Positions 16,743 through 24,987 of a stretch of DNA of 64,000 nucleotides are shown here, piece after piece. The position numbers were made by a program, and so were the translations under genes. How positions within the stretch are numbered: position 1 is the stretch's first letter; every line of letters starts with the position of its first letter. Source of the DNA: Mycolicibacterium komossense (GTDB lineage Bacteria; Actinomycetota; Actinomycetes; Mycobacteriales; Mycobacteriaceae); NCBI RefSeq assembly GCF_025822605.1, contig NZ_JACKTY010000032.1:103359-167358 (forward strand). The letters are read 5' to 3'. The notes below the pieces were generated by a model. It saw only the letters and a program-made list of their open reading frames with translations. It searched no databases and was not told the DNA's origin.

Positions 16743-17044
16743 TCAGGCGATCACGAGGATCAGGTCGCCGCCTTGGACCTGCGTGGGAATCGAAACAGCA
16801 ACGCGTTGAACGGTTCCGGCATTCGGTGCGGTGATCGCGGCCGTCATCTTCATTGTCTCGATGGCGGCGATCGCCTGACCGGATTCGACCCTGTCGCCTG
16901 CGTAGACGTTGACGGTGACCACCCCCGCGAAGGGGGCGGCGAGGTGGCCATGCCGAGTTCGTGGGCGGCCCGGAACGCCCTGATCGCGATCCCACCACGG
17001 TTGGCGACCAGTATCTTGGCGATGGTCGACTCAGGCGAGGGCAC
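16743..17044 (-). pseudogene. pyc: Collapsed pyruvate carboxylase: N-terminal tip joined to C-terminal biotinyl domain
   Basis: A GTG at 17044 overlaps the prpC stop and opens VPSPESTIAKILVANRGGIA and IRAFRAAHELGM, the first residues of a biotin-carboxylase domain (normally K-I-L-V-A-N-R-G-E-I-A; the Glu is Gly here). About 20 codons later the sequence jumps, in another frame, to GHLAAPFAGVVTVNVYAGD, RVESGQAIAAIETMKMTAAI, then APNAGTVQRVAV and a TGA at 16743-16745. This is the biotinyl domain with its biotin-accepting Lys in ETMKM. A normal pyruvate carboxylase is about 1,130 aa, so roughly 1,000 codons are gone. The two ends are out of frame, so no biotinylated product is expected. Confidence 0.85.
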
Positions 17045-18164
17045 GTTGGGGTTGGCCCGAGTAGTCACTGAGCGGTCGGATCAGCGCGTTCGACGCGGCT
17101 TGTTCCATGATATGAGCGGTCCAGCCCGTGATCCGGCTCATCACGAAGATCGGGGTGAAGCTGGGGATGTCGAAGCCCATCAGGTGGTACGCCGGCCCGG
17201 TCGGGAAGTCGAGGTTGGGTTTGATGCCGTTGGTGGCCAGCATCCCGCTTTCCAGAGTTCGGTAGATGTCGAGGTACTGCTGTCCGCCGCGGGCGGCGAC
17301 GACACGCTCCAGTGCCGCTTTCATGGTCGGTACCCGTGAGTCGCCATTGCGGTAGACGCGATGCCCGAAGCCCATGATCTTCTCTTTGCGGGACAGCTTG
17401 TCGTGCAACCACTCCGAGGCTTTGTCGGCGGTGCCGATCTCGATCATGTCATGCATGACCGCTTCGTTGGCCCCGCCGTGCAATGAGCCCTTCAGTGCCC
17501 CGATCGCTGCTGTGACGGCGCTGTAGATATCGGACTGGGTGGAGGTCACCACTCGGGCGGCGAAGGTGGAGGCGTTGAAGCTGTGCTCGGCATAGAGCAC
17601 CATGGACTGCTCGAAGGCGTGGAGGATCACCGGCTCGGGCACGGTGCCGCAGCACATGTTGAGGAAGTTCTGCGCATAGCCGAGCCCGTGATGCGGCGCG
17701 ATCGGTTCGAGTCCGCGGCGGCGCCGCATGTCGGCGGCGACGATGGTCGGCAGAATCGCCCACATACGAAGGGACTTGGCATAGTTCGCCGCCTCCGAGC
17801 TGTTGTCCTCGTCCGGGTCCTCGGCTCCGAGATAGCTGATTGCGGTGCGCACCACGTCCATCGGGTGACATGTGTCGGGGAGCTTGGCCAACAGGGAATG
17901 CATCGACCGGTTGAGGCCGCGGCTGGCCCGTTCCCGCTGGCTGAACAACTGCAGTTGTGCGTCGGTGGGCAGCTCGCCGTGCCACAGCAGGTAGGCGACC
18001 TGCTCGAAACTGCACCGGGCCGCGAGCTCCTGCACGGGGTATCCGCGGTAGGTCAGCGAGTTCGTTTCCGGTACCACTTTGGAGATACTGGTGGTGTCCA
18101 CGACGACACCGGCCAGACCTTTATAGATCCGGGGTCTTTCGCTGGATTCGGCGACCGTGCTCAC
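17031..18164 (-). CDS. prpC: 2-methylcitrate synthase
   Basis: This 377-aa protein of the citrate synthase family has IYKGLAGVVVDTTSISKV at the N-terminus, the catalytic His regions GSLHGGANEAVM and MGFGHRVYRNGDSRVP, and the Asp region NLDFPTGPAYHLMG. The operon with prpB and prpD assigns it to the methylcitrate cycle, condensing propionyl-CoA with oxaloacetate, rather than to the TCA cycle; it may retain some citrate synthase activity. Its start overlaps the prpB stop (ATG/GTGA-type 4-bp coupling). A pyruvate carboxylase gene once followed it directly but is now only a remnant. Confidence 0.93.
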   Translation of the reverse strand: MSTVAESSERPRIYKGLAGVVVDTTSISKVVPETNSLTYRGYPVQELAARCSFEQVAYLLWHGELPTDAQLQLFSQRERASRGLNRSMHSLLAKLPDTCHPMDVVRTAISYLGAEDPDEDNSSEAANYAKSLRMWAILPTIVAADMRRRRGLEPIAPHHGLGYAQNFLNMCCGTVPEPVILHAFEQSMVLYAEHSFNASTFAARVVTSTQSDIYSAVTAAIGALKGSLHGGANEAVMHDMIEIGTADKASEWLHDKLSRKEKIMGFGHRVYRNGDSRVPTMKAALERVVAARGGQQYLDIYRTLESGMLATNGIKPNLDFPTGPAYHLMGFDIPSFTPIFVMSRITGWTAHIMEQAASNALIRPLSDYSGQPQRALA

Positions 18165-19078
18165 GGTGTCACTCCCTGCAGTGCGAAGTTGTAGATGTCG
18201 GAATCGAACTGGTTGTAGTCGTGGTAGCGCAGCAGTTCGTAGAGCCGGCTGCGGTGCTGCATCTGATTGACTAGCCCGGATTGACTTCCGGTGGAGTCGA
18301 TCTCGCGTAACCCGGCCTCGACGGCGAACATGGCCAGGCGCAGCGTTGTGACGGGGTAGATGACGACGTTGTAGCCGATGTCGGAGAGCTGTGTCGCGGT
18401 CAGCAGCTCAGACTTGCCGAACTCGGTCATATTCGCCAGCAGTGGGGTGTTTACCGCGGCCCGGAATTGTGCGAATTCCGCGGGCGTGGAGAGGGCTTCG
18501 GTGAAAATGAGGTCGGCTCCGGCGTCGGCGTACGCGCGGGCCCGCTCGATCGCCGCCGGTATCCCCTCGATGCCGGCGGCGTCGGTGCGGGCGCAGATGA
18601 CGAAGTTCGGGTCCCGGCGCGCGGACACCGCCGCCCGGAGGCGTTTGACCATCTCCGAGGTCGGCACCACAGCCTTCCCGTCGAGGTGACCGCAGCGTTT
18701 GGGGTTGACCTGGTCTTCGAGGTGCAGGCCGGCGACCCCGCTGTCTTCGAGCACCGTGACCGTCCTGGCGGCGCTCATCGGTTCGCCGAACCCGGTGTCG
18801 GCGTCGATCAGGGTGGGCAGTTCGGTGACCCCGGCGATCTGCGCGCCGCGCCCCGCGACCTCGGTCAGCGTGGTCAGGCCGATATCGGGCAGACCCAGAT
18901 CGGCTGAGAGTACCGCACCGGATACGTACACACCGTCGAATCCGATCTCGGCGATCAGTTTGGCGACCAGCGGGGAGAACGCCCCCGGAAAGCGGTGCAG
19001 CCGGCCGGATTCCAACGCGGACCGAAAGCTGAGCCGTTTCTGGGCAGCCGAGGTGGCAGCGCCGATCAATCCGCTCAT
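18161..19078 (-). CDS. prpB: 2-methylisocitrate lyase
   Basis: This 305-aa protein of the PEP mutase/isocitrate lyase superfamily has the active-site loop NPKRCGHLDGK (catalytic Cys), the upstream metal-binding motif DADTGFGEP and the barrel motif EALSTPAEF. It splits 2-methylisocitrate into pyruvate and succinate. Start and stop overlap prpD and prpC by 4 bp each, so the three are one translationally coupled operon. Its own dedicated gene means the methylcitrate cycle need not borrow isocitrate lyase. Confidence 0.95.
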   Translation of the reverse strand: MSGLIGAATSAAQKRLSFRSALESGRLHRFPGAFSPLVAKLIAEIGFDGVYVSGAVLSADLGLPDIGLTTLTEVAGRGAQIAGVTELPTLIDADTGFGEPMSAARTVTVLEDSGVAGLHLEDQVNPKRCGHLDGKAVVPTSEMVKRLRAAVSARRDPNFVICARTDAAGIEGIPAAIERARAYADAGADLIFTEALSTPAEFAQFRAAVNTPLLANMTEFGKSELLTATQLSDIGYNVVIYPVTTLRLAMFAVEAGLREIDSTGSQSGLVNQMQHRSRLYELLRYHDYNQFDSDIYNFALQGVTP

Positions 19079-20580
19079 CGGAAGATGCCCGACGGAATCG
19101 TCGGCGCCTTGTCGAGTACCCGAGGATCGACCAGCACGTTGAGCGATCCCAGCGCTCCGGGCTTCAACCCGGGCAACTCGTCGGCGACCGTCAGGAACCG
19201 TTGCTGCTCAGCCGATTCGACGACGCCGTCGGCCAGCTCGGTGAATTTGGCGATGTACTGCTCCCGTTCGAACGGGCGGGCGCCCAGCGGGTGTGCATCG
19301 GCGACGGCGAGCTCGTCGGTGATGACCTCTCCGTTGGTGAGAGTGATTTCTGCGCGGGCCCCGAACGCCTTCTCGGCGGGGTCGGCGGAGTGATAACGGC
19401 GGGTCCACTCAGGATCCTCGACAGTGCTGATCTTGCGCCAGAGCTCGACGGTATCTGGCCGGTGGGCGCGCTCGGGAGCGTAGGACCGTTCGTGGTGCCA
19501 GCTGCCGTCTTGCAGGGCGACGGCGAAGATGTACATCACCGAGTGGTCCAGCGTCTCCCGCGATGCATCCGGGTCGAACTTCTGCGGATCGTTACTGCCG
19601 GTGCCGATGACGACATGCGTGTGATGGCTGGTGTGCAGCACGATCTTCTCGATCTGGGCCAGATCGCCGACGCGGTCGCGCATCCGGCGAGCCAGATCGA
19701 TGGGTGCTTGGCTCTGATACTCCGCAGAGTGTTCTTTGGTGTAGCTGTCCAGAATGGCGCGCTTGGGCTCATCGGGGGCCGGCAGCGGCACGGTGTAGGT
19801 GTGCGCCGGTCCCGAGAGCAGCCACGAGATCACCCCGTCTTCGCCCTCCCAGATCGGTGCCGGCGAGCCCTCGCCGCGCATGGCGCGGTCGACCGCCTCT
19901 ATCGCGACCTTGCCGGCGTATGCGGGCGCGAATGCCTTCCAGCTGGAGATCTGACCCTTGCGAGATTGGCGGGTCGCCGTGGTCAGGTGCAATGCCTGTC
20001 CGATGGCGTCGTAGATGGTCTCCGGGTCGAGACGCAACATGGTGCCGACACCGGCTGCGACGGACGGTCCGAGGTGCGCAACGTGGTCGATCTTGTGCTC
20101 GTGCAAGCAGATTCCTCGGACCAGGTCGATCTGGACCTCGTAGGCGGTGGCCAGCCCGCGGATGAGATCGGTGCCGCGTACTCCGAGTTGCTGGGCGACG
20201 GCGACCAGCGCCGGGATGTTGTCGCCCGGATGCGAATACTCGGCGGCCAGGAAAGTGTCGTGGAAGTCGAGTTCGCGCACGGCCACCCCGTTGGCCCATG
20301 CCGCCCATTCCGGCGAATAGGTGCCCGCCACGCCGAACACGCCGGCGCCATGCCGGGCCGGGTGGGCCTGCGCCTGTGTGCGTGCCACCGTCACCGGCCG
20401 GCGGGTCACCGAGACGGCGGACACCGCGGCGTTGTCGATGATGCGGTTGATCAGCATCGCCTCGGTCTCGGGCGGCACCGAGACCGGGTCGGCCGCCACC
20501 TGGGCGATCTTCCAGGCGAGGTGTTCGGTGCGGGGGAAATCTTCGGCGCTGCGCCGGGTGCGGACGTGGTGATCAAGCAT
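19075..20580 (-). CDS. prpD: 2-methylcitrate dehydratase
   Basis: About 501 aa, started at MLDHHVRTRRSAEDFPRTEH (ATG 20580) since the MmgE/PrpD fold begins there. The family core is visible in WAAWANGVAVRELDFHDTFL, SHPGDNIPALVAVAQQLG and HLTTATRQSRKGQISSWKAF. It dehydrates 2-methylcitrate toward methylaconitate/methylisocitrate. It is the first gene of prpDBC, transcribed away from prpR, and should be induced by propionate, cholesterol or odd-chain fatty-acid breakdown. Confidence 0.94.
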   Translation of the reverse strand: MLDHHVRTRRSAEDFPRTEHLAWKIAQVAADPVSVPPETEAMLINRIIDNAAVSAVSVTRRPVTVARTQAQAHPARHGAGVFGVAGTYSPEWAAWANGVAVRELDFHDTFLAAEYSHPGDNIPALVAVAQQLGVRGTDLIRGLATAYEVQIDLVRGICLHEHKIDHVAHLGPSVAAGVGTMLRLDPETIYDAIGQALHLTTATRQSRKGQISSWKAFAPAYAGKVAIEAVDRAMRGEGSPAPIWEGEDGVISWLLSGPAHTYTVPLPAPDEPKRAILDSYTKEHSAEYQSQAPIDLARRMRDRVGDLAQIEKIVLHTSHHTHVVIGTGSNDPQKFDPDASRETLDHSVMYIFAVALQDGSWHHERSYAPERAHRPDTVELWRKISTVEDPEWTRRYHSADPAEKAFGARAEITLTNGEVITDELAVADAHPLGARPFEREQYIAKFTELADGVVESAEQQRFLTVADELPGLKPGALGSLNVLVDPRVLDKAPTIPSGIFR

Positions 20581-20699
20581 GATCCGCACGCTATGCACGC
20601 TGGTTGATACCCGAAAGTACCTGTATATGCGTAATTGTGTGTCCTGATCGGCACGCGTTTGCGAATCTTGTGTAACGCGGTTGGGCTAGGCTCACGAGC
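20581..20699. promoter_or_regulatory. Divergent prpD/prpR promoter region
   Basis: A 119-bp divergent intergenic stretch. It contains GCGTTTGCGAATCTTGTG around 20654-20671, with a TTTGCGAA core close to the TTTGCAAA half-site known for RamB/PrpR-type regulators, and a second AT-rich patch (TGTATATGCGTAATTGTGTG). This is the expected place for PrpR to activate prpDBC and control itself. The exact operator is inference. Confidence 0.5.
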
Positions 20700-22112
20700 G
20701 TGGCGAAGACATTCGCCGGCGCGCGATTGCGGCGCTTGCGGGAAGATCAGGGGCTGACCCAGGCGGCACTTGCTCGCGCCGTCGATCTGTCCACCAGTTA
20801 CCTCAACCAACTGGAGAACGACCAGCGGCCGCTGACGGTGCCGGTGCTGCTGAAGCTGGCCGAACGCTTCGACCTGCCGACCAACTACTTCGCTCCGGAC
20901 TCCGATGCACGCCTCGTCGCGGATCTGCGCGAGACGCTGGCCGACAGCCCGGCCACCGACAATCAGATCGAGGAACTCGTCGCCCGGATGCCGGACGTCG
21001 GGCAGACACTGGTCGCCCTGCACCGCCGATTGCATGACGCCACGACCGAATTGGAGGTGTTCCGCGGTCGGGCAGATCTGGATGTGTCGAGCTCTGTCCA
21101 GCGGCCGATGCCGTTCGAGGAAGTGCGTGATTTCTTCTACGACCGGAAGAACTACATCGGCGAGCTCGATCGGGCGGCCGAGGCGCTGTTCACCCGCCAC
21201 GGGATGGCGATCGGCGGTCTCGATACCCAACTGGCCACCCTGCTGGCCGAGCAGCTTGACATCACGGTCGTGATCGACGGTGGAGATGCATTGAGCCCCA
21301 ACGTAAAACGCTCCTATGAGCCAGCGACAAAGCGGCTCTATCTGGCTCGCTGGTTGGCACCAGGACAGCGGGCCTTTCAACTGGCCACCCAGTTGGCGCT
21401 ACTCACCCACTCCGAGTTGATCACCGCGATCCTGGCCACCGATGACCAGCTCACTATCGAAGCCCGTGAGGTGGCGCGGATCGGCCTGGCCAACTATTTC
21501 GCCGGGGCCTTCCTGCTTCCGTACCGGGAGTTCCTGGCGGCGGCGGAAACATTGCGCTACGACATCGACCGGTTGGCCAGGCTCTTCGAGGTCGGCTTCG
21601 AGACGATCTGCCACCGCCTCTCCACTCTGCAGCGACCCGACCGGCGGGGGATCCCGTTCATCTTCGTCCGGACCGATAGCGCAGGGAACATCTCGAAACG
21701 TCAGTCTGCCACAGCATTTCACTTCTCCCGCGTCGGCGGGAACTGTCCGCTGTGGGTGGTGCACCACGCCTTCGGCCGCCCCGGCCAGTTCCTCACCCAG
21801 GTCGCGCAGATGCCCGACGGGAGGTCCTATTTCTGGATCGCCAGGACCACCGATTCGCCGGCCGAACGTTACCTGGGGCCGCAGAAGAACTTCGCGATCG
21901 GATTGGGCTGCGATCTCGCGCACGCCGACAAGCTCATCTACAGCGCCGGAATCGACCTGAGCAACCCGGACACCACCGTGCCGATCGGTGCGGGATGCAA
22001 GATCTGCGATCGGCCCAGCTGCTCACAGCGCGCCTTCCCGTATCTCGGCGCGGCGGTGTGCGTCGATCAGCACGGCAGCAGTAATCTGCCCTACCCGCCG
22101 TTGTCCGGATAG
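20700..22112 (+). CDS. prpR: Short-chain acyl-CoA-responsive regulator PrpR (XRE/RamB family)
   Basis: This 470-aa protein begins at GTG 20700. It has an N-terminal XRE helix-turn-helix (ARLRRLREDQGLTQAALARA to STSYLNQLENDQRPLT), a central IrrE/ImmA-like domain (ELITAILATDDQLTIEAREV to YFAGAFLLPYREFL), and a C-terminal domain ending in CKICDRPSCSQRAFPY. In the M. tuberculosis homologue the C-terminal part binds CoA species and cysteines coordinate an Fe-S cluster; the Cys-x2-Cys-x4-Cys pattern here fits that. It is divergent from prpDBC and should activate it when propionyl-CoA builds up. Confidence 0.92.
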   Translation: MAKTFAGARLRRLREDQGLTQAALARAVDLSTSYLNQLENDQRPLTVPVLLKLAERFDLPTNYFAPDSDARLVADLRETLADSPATDNQIEELVARMPDVGQTLVALHRRLHDATTELEVFRGRADLDVSSSVQRPMPFEEVRDFFYDRKNYIGELDRAAEALFTRHGMAIGGLDTQLATLLAEQLDITVVIDGGDALSPNVKRSYEPATKRLYLARWLAPGQRAFQLATQLALLTHSELITAILATDDQLTIEAREVARIGLANYFAGAFLLPYREFLAAAETLRYDIDRLARLFEVGFETICHRLSTLQRPDRRGIPFIFVRTDSAGNISKRQSATAFHFSRVGGNCPLWVVHHAFGRPGQFLTQVAQMPDGRSYFWIARTTDSPAERYLGPQKNFAIGLGCDLAHADKLIYSAGIDLSNPDTTVPIGAGCKICDRPSCSQRAFPYLGAAVCVDQHGSSNLPYPPLSG

Positions 22113-22169
22113 TGTCGTCGAACTTCATGCATGATGACTGTTCGGTGAACAGCATCGAACAGGGACACT

Positions 22170-22496
22170 GTGAATTGTCCGGCGCCCGGAACCACTGGAA
22201 TTATTGACGTCGTGAATGCATTCGTATCGGTCTACTGCGATTGGTCGGCGACTGAAGAGGTCGTGCGGACCGCCACTGAAGGGCTGGCCCTGCCGGCCGG
22301 CGTCGAGCGGGTCACCGTGGCGTCGAGTTCGGACACGCTGGGGTGTCGCGTCGCCGTCGATCTCATCGGCAGCTTCGACGAGCAGTCCGAAGGCCGGGGG
22401 ATCGCTCGCCGCTACGCGGAGCAGCTATCGCAGGAACTGGGGATGCCCGCATTCGCGCTGTACGACTTGATTACGGCCGGCCGCTCAGAATGGTGA
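22170..22496 (+). CDS. Small hypothetical protein
   Basis: Up to 108 aa from GTG 22170; a later GTG at 22212 (VNAFVSVYCDWSATEEVVRT) may be the real start. The sequence looks like a small alpha/beta protein (RVTVASSSDTLGCRVAVDL, ARRYAEQLSQELGMPAFALY). No TM or signal peptide is seen and I recognise no family. It follows prpR by 57 bp but has no clear link to propionate metabolism. Confidence 0.55.
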   Translation: MNCPAPGTTGIIDVVNAFVSVYCDWSATEEVVRTATEGLALPAGVERVTVASSSDTLGCRVAVDLIGSFDEQSEGRGIARRYAEQLSQELGMPAFALYDLITAGRSEW

Positions 22497-22553
22497 GCCG
22501 ATCCGTCGCCCTTTCGCCGCGCGAACATTAGACGTTGGTGAGACGATCGTCGC

Positions 22554-22856
22554 GTGGTCGATGACGTAGGAGCGGCTCAGGCGCGACTGTTGCTCAATGC
22601 GCTGTACGAACAGGTGGCCAAGATTTCGCACCAACTCGAGTCGGCGGAGTTGCGCGGTCCGCGCACGTCGGTCCGAGGTGCGGGGTGTGACCGCCGCGAG
22701 CAGTCCGCGCTCCGGCGAGATCTGTACGAGGCGCACCGCCTCATCGACGGATTGCACCGAAAGTTCCCCGATACCGATCCGCGGCTGCGTCGGGCGAACC
22801 CAGTGGCGGGCCGACACCTGGTGGGAATTGGGCAGAGCCCTCAACCGTGTAATTAA
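22554..22856 (+). CDS. Small helical hypothetical protein
   Basis: This 100-aa ORF starts at GTG 22554. The first 75 residues have a strong coiled-coil or helical pattern (AQARLLLNALYEQVAKISHQ, EQSALRRDLYEAHRLIDGLH, RKFPDTDPRLRR), with normal codon bias. The function is unknown; it may be a small regulatory or scaffolding protein. No obvious operon partner exists, and the following 260 bp hold no gene. Confidence 0.55.
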   Translation: MVDDVGAAQARLLLNALYEQVAKISHQLESAELRGPRTSVRGAGCDRREQSALRRDLYEAHRLIDGLHRKFPDTDPRLRRANPVAGRHLVGIGQSPQPCN

Positions 22857-23047
22857 GCGCCGTAGTCGGGGCGCCCGAAGCGAAATCGCCTTCGCGCCCG
22901 GACGATTACGCGATGTCGGACAGGCGGGTCACGCCGGGCCGGATCGATGCTGGCTGCCAGCAGCTCGTGGCGACTGGCGGTGCCGAGCAGATAGCGATAT
23001 CGGCGGCGAATTCTTAGCATCCGCGTCGGCGAAAATTCATTGGATCG

Positions 23048-23069
23048 CTATACCGTCCGGACGGTACAG
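23048..23069. promoter_or_regulatory. Perfect palindromic operator before the MFS-TetR operon
   Basis: TACCGTCCGGACGGTA at 23051-23066 is a perfect 16-bp palindrome, with two further paired bases beyond one mismatch on each side. It lies 54 bp before the MFS start, in the position of a promoter-overlapping TetR operator. The TetR gene at 24382 is the likely ligand-controlled repressor. Confidence 0.75.
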
Positions 23070-23119
23070 TAAGCCCCGGTCGTGCGCTGCGACCGACGTG
23101 CAGATCCAAGGAGGCTCTG

Positions 23120-24415
23120 GTGGGCAGCTACATGCGGTTACTTCGGACTCCCGGTGTATTCCGCGTGACGATTTCTCAGCTGTTCGCGCGGCTGCCGTTG
23201 GGGATGCTGTCGCTGGCAATCCTCATGCACGTTTCGGCGACCACCGGCTCCTACGCGCAGGCCGGAATCGTCGTCGCGTGCGTCAGTCTGGCGGAGGCCA
23301 TCGCGATGCCGGTGAGCGCCCGACTCACCGGGGCGTTCGGAGTGACACCGGTGGTGCTGTCGGCGGCCGTGATCAACGGCATCGGGTTCGTTGCGTTGGC
23401 GCTCGCGCCCGCACATCTGCTCTTGCTGGCGATACTGGGAACCCTTGTCGGAGCGACGATTCCGCCACTGATGCCGGTGGTGCGTGCGCTCTACCCGCGG
23501 ATGGTTCCCCCCGATACCGTGCGCGCGTTGTTCGCCTTCGACACGACTGCCCAGGAATTGATCTGGGTGACCGGCCCAGTGATCGTCACCGTGTTGGCCT
23601 CACTGGTGTCCACCGCGGTACCGCTGTTGGCTGCGGCGGGTATCACCGTGACCGGGTCCGTCGCCTTCGTGCTCAGCCTGCAGCCGGGACAACCCTGGAT
23701 CAAACGTAACCGGTCTCCGTTCGGCCGCGTGCTGGCCCGCCAAGAAGTCATCCTGGCCCTGGTGGCCAATCTCGCTCTCGTCGCATCGTTCATGGCGATG
23801 GAAGTAGGAGTCGTCGCCCAGCTCGGGCACGCGATGGCCGGCGCGGCGATATCGGTGTCGAGCCTCGGCTCGTTGATCGGCGGCCTTCTGCTCGGTCAGC
23901 GCCGACTCGGCCTTGGCGCGTTGGTCGCTACGCTGGGCGTTGTCATGGTGGGGACCGCGCTCACTGGACTCGTCACCGGTCCGCTGCAGTTCGTGGCGCT
24001 GTTCGCCGCCGGATTCGGCTTCGCGCCGGCGATGGCAGCCCTGTATCACGCGGTGTCTCGTGGCGTCGAAGAGCAAGCCGCCGCGGAGGCGTTCGGCTGG
24101 CTCAACACCGGCGCGTTGGCAGGCGGGGCGGCCGGAACCGCGTTGTCGGGTGTTTTCAACGACGCCTGGGGCCCGATCGCGTCGTATGCCCTGGCGACCG
24201 GGCTGGCCGTCGCGGCGGCGGCCAGCCCGCTGATCGCACGGCTCGCCGGCCCGGTCCGGGGGTTCAGCGCCGAAGAACCGGTAGTTCCAGCATCTGATCC
24301 GGAAGCCGGATGCGGGTTAGTCTTGTCGCAGGACAAACCAGACGCCCGGGCCTCCCAGGAGGCAGACGACGAGAGTGCGCAGTGCCATCCAGGGATCGAC
24401 GCGACGACCTGTTAG
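23120..24415 (+). CDS. MFS transporter
   Basis: This 431-aa protein has about 12 hydrophobic helices, starting at GTG 23120 with a strong site (AAGGAGG, 5 bp spacing). Loops carry MFS-like charges (RALYPRMVPPDTVRALFAFD, EEQAAAEAFGWLNTGALAGG). The C-terminal 50 residues are hydrophilic. Drug or metabolite export is the usual role of such TetR-paired MFS proteins; the substrate is unknown. The stop overlaps the TetR gene start by 34 bp, indicating one operon. Confidence 0.85.
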   Translation: MGSYMRLLRTPGVFRVTISQLFARLPLGMLSLAILMHVSATTGSYAQAGIVVACVSLAEAIAMPVSARLTGAFGVTPVVLSAAVINGIGFVALALAPAHLLLLAILGTLVGATIPPLMPVVRALYPRMVPPDTVRALFAFDTTAQELIWVTGPVIVTVLASLVSTAVPLLAAAGITVTGSVAFVLSLQPGQPWIKRNRSPFGRVLARQEVILALVANLALVASFMAMEVGVVAQLGHAMAGAAISVSSLGSLIGGLLLGQRRLGLGALVATLGVVMVGTALTGLVTGPLQFVALFAAGFGFAPAMAALYHAVSRGVEEQAAAEAFGWLNTGALAGGAAGTALSGVFNDAWGPIASYALATGLAVAAAASPLIARLAGPVRGFSAEEPVVPASDPEAGCGLVLSQDKPDARASQEADDESAQCHPGIDATTC

Positions 24416-24939
24416 ATGCCGCCGAGCAGGTCTTGAGCCGCGGCGGGCCCCAGGCGTTGACACTGCAGGCGGTCGCGGATGAGGCCGGTGTCTCCAAAGG
24501 CGGCCTGCTGTATCACTTCTCGAACAAGAGTGAACTGGTTCGCGCCTTGGTTGAGCGCCTGGTCGACGATACGAACGGCAACTTTGCGCGCTGGGACGAC
24601 GGTGAACCCGGCTCCTACACGCGAGCGTTCATCGCCAGCACCTGCCACAGCCTGACCACCCCGAACGCCGACAAGGTGCTTCGGCGGTGGTCGGTCATCC
24701 TGGCGGCCAGCACCGAGCCGGGAATGCAGGAGCCGATCGCCGAGGCGTTTGAGACGTGGATGCAGCCTCGACCTGGCCTGGACGAGTTTCCGCAGCGCGC
24801 GCAGATCGCCCGACTTGCCGCCGATGGACTGTGGTGGAATGCCATGTTCGTCAAAGCTTTTCGCGATCCTGAACTTAACAAGCGAATCAGTGCCGCGCTG
24901 GTGGATTACGCCGAAGGCCGAGACCACACAGACGACTAG
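24382..24939 (+). CDS. TetR-family regulator of the MFS transporter
   Basis: About 185 aa from GTG 24382 (VPSRDRRDDLLDAAEQVLSR). The TetR helix-turn-helix is LQAVADEAGVSKGGLLYHFS followed by NKSELVRALV. The longer frame upstream (ATG-like start at 24310) reads through MFS coding sequence and was rejected. The ligand domain resembles the AcrR type. It probably represses the operon through the palindrome at 23051-23066, a feedback loop in which the exported compound lifts repression. Confidence 0.85.
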   Translation: MPSRDRRDDLLDAAEQVLSRGGPQALTLQAVADEAGVSKGGLLYHFSNKSELVRALVERLVDDTNGNFARWDDGEPGSYTRAFIASTCHSLTTPNADKVLRRWSVILAASTEPGMQEPIAEAFETWMQPRPGLDEFPQRAQIARLAADGLWWNAMFVKAFRDPELNKRISAALVDYAEGRDHTDD

Positions 24940-24987
24940 CCGTCCCCGCCGGGAATAAGACGGTGCGAAACGGCGTCAAGATCTCAG

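Noticed and set aside
19201..20607. 468-aa plus-strand ORF antisense to prpD
   Set aside because: Composition is typical of a GC-rich shadow frame; prpD has clear family motifs.
22857..23119. Long plus-strand ORF 22597-23709 crossing the gap and the MFS gene
   Set aside because: It is in a different frame from the MFS gene, is Arg/Ser-rich and covers the palindromic operator.
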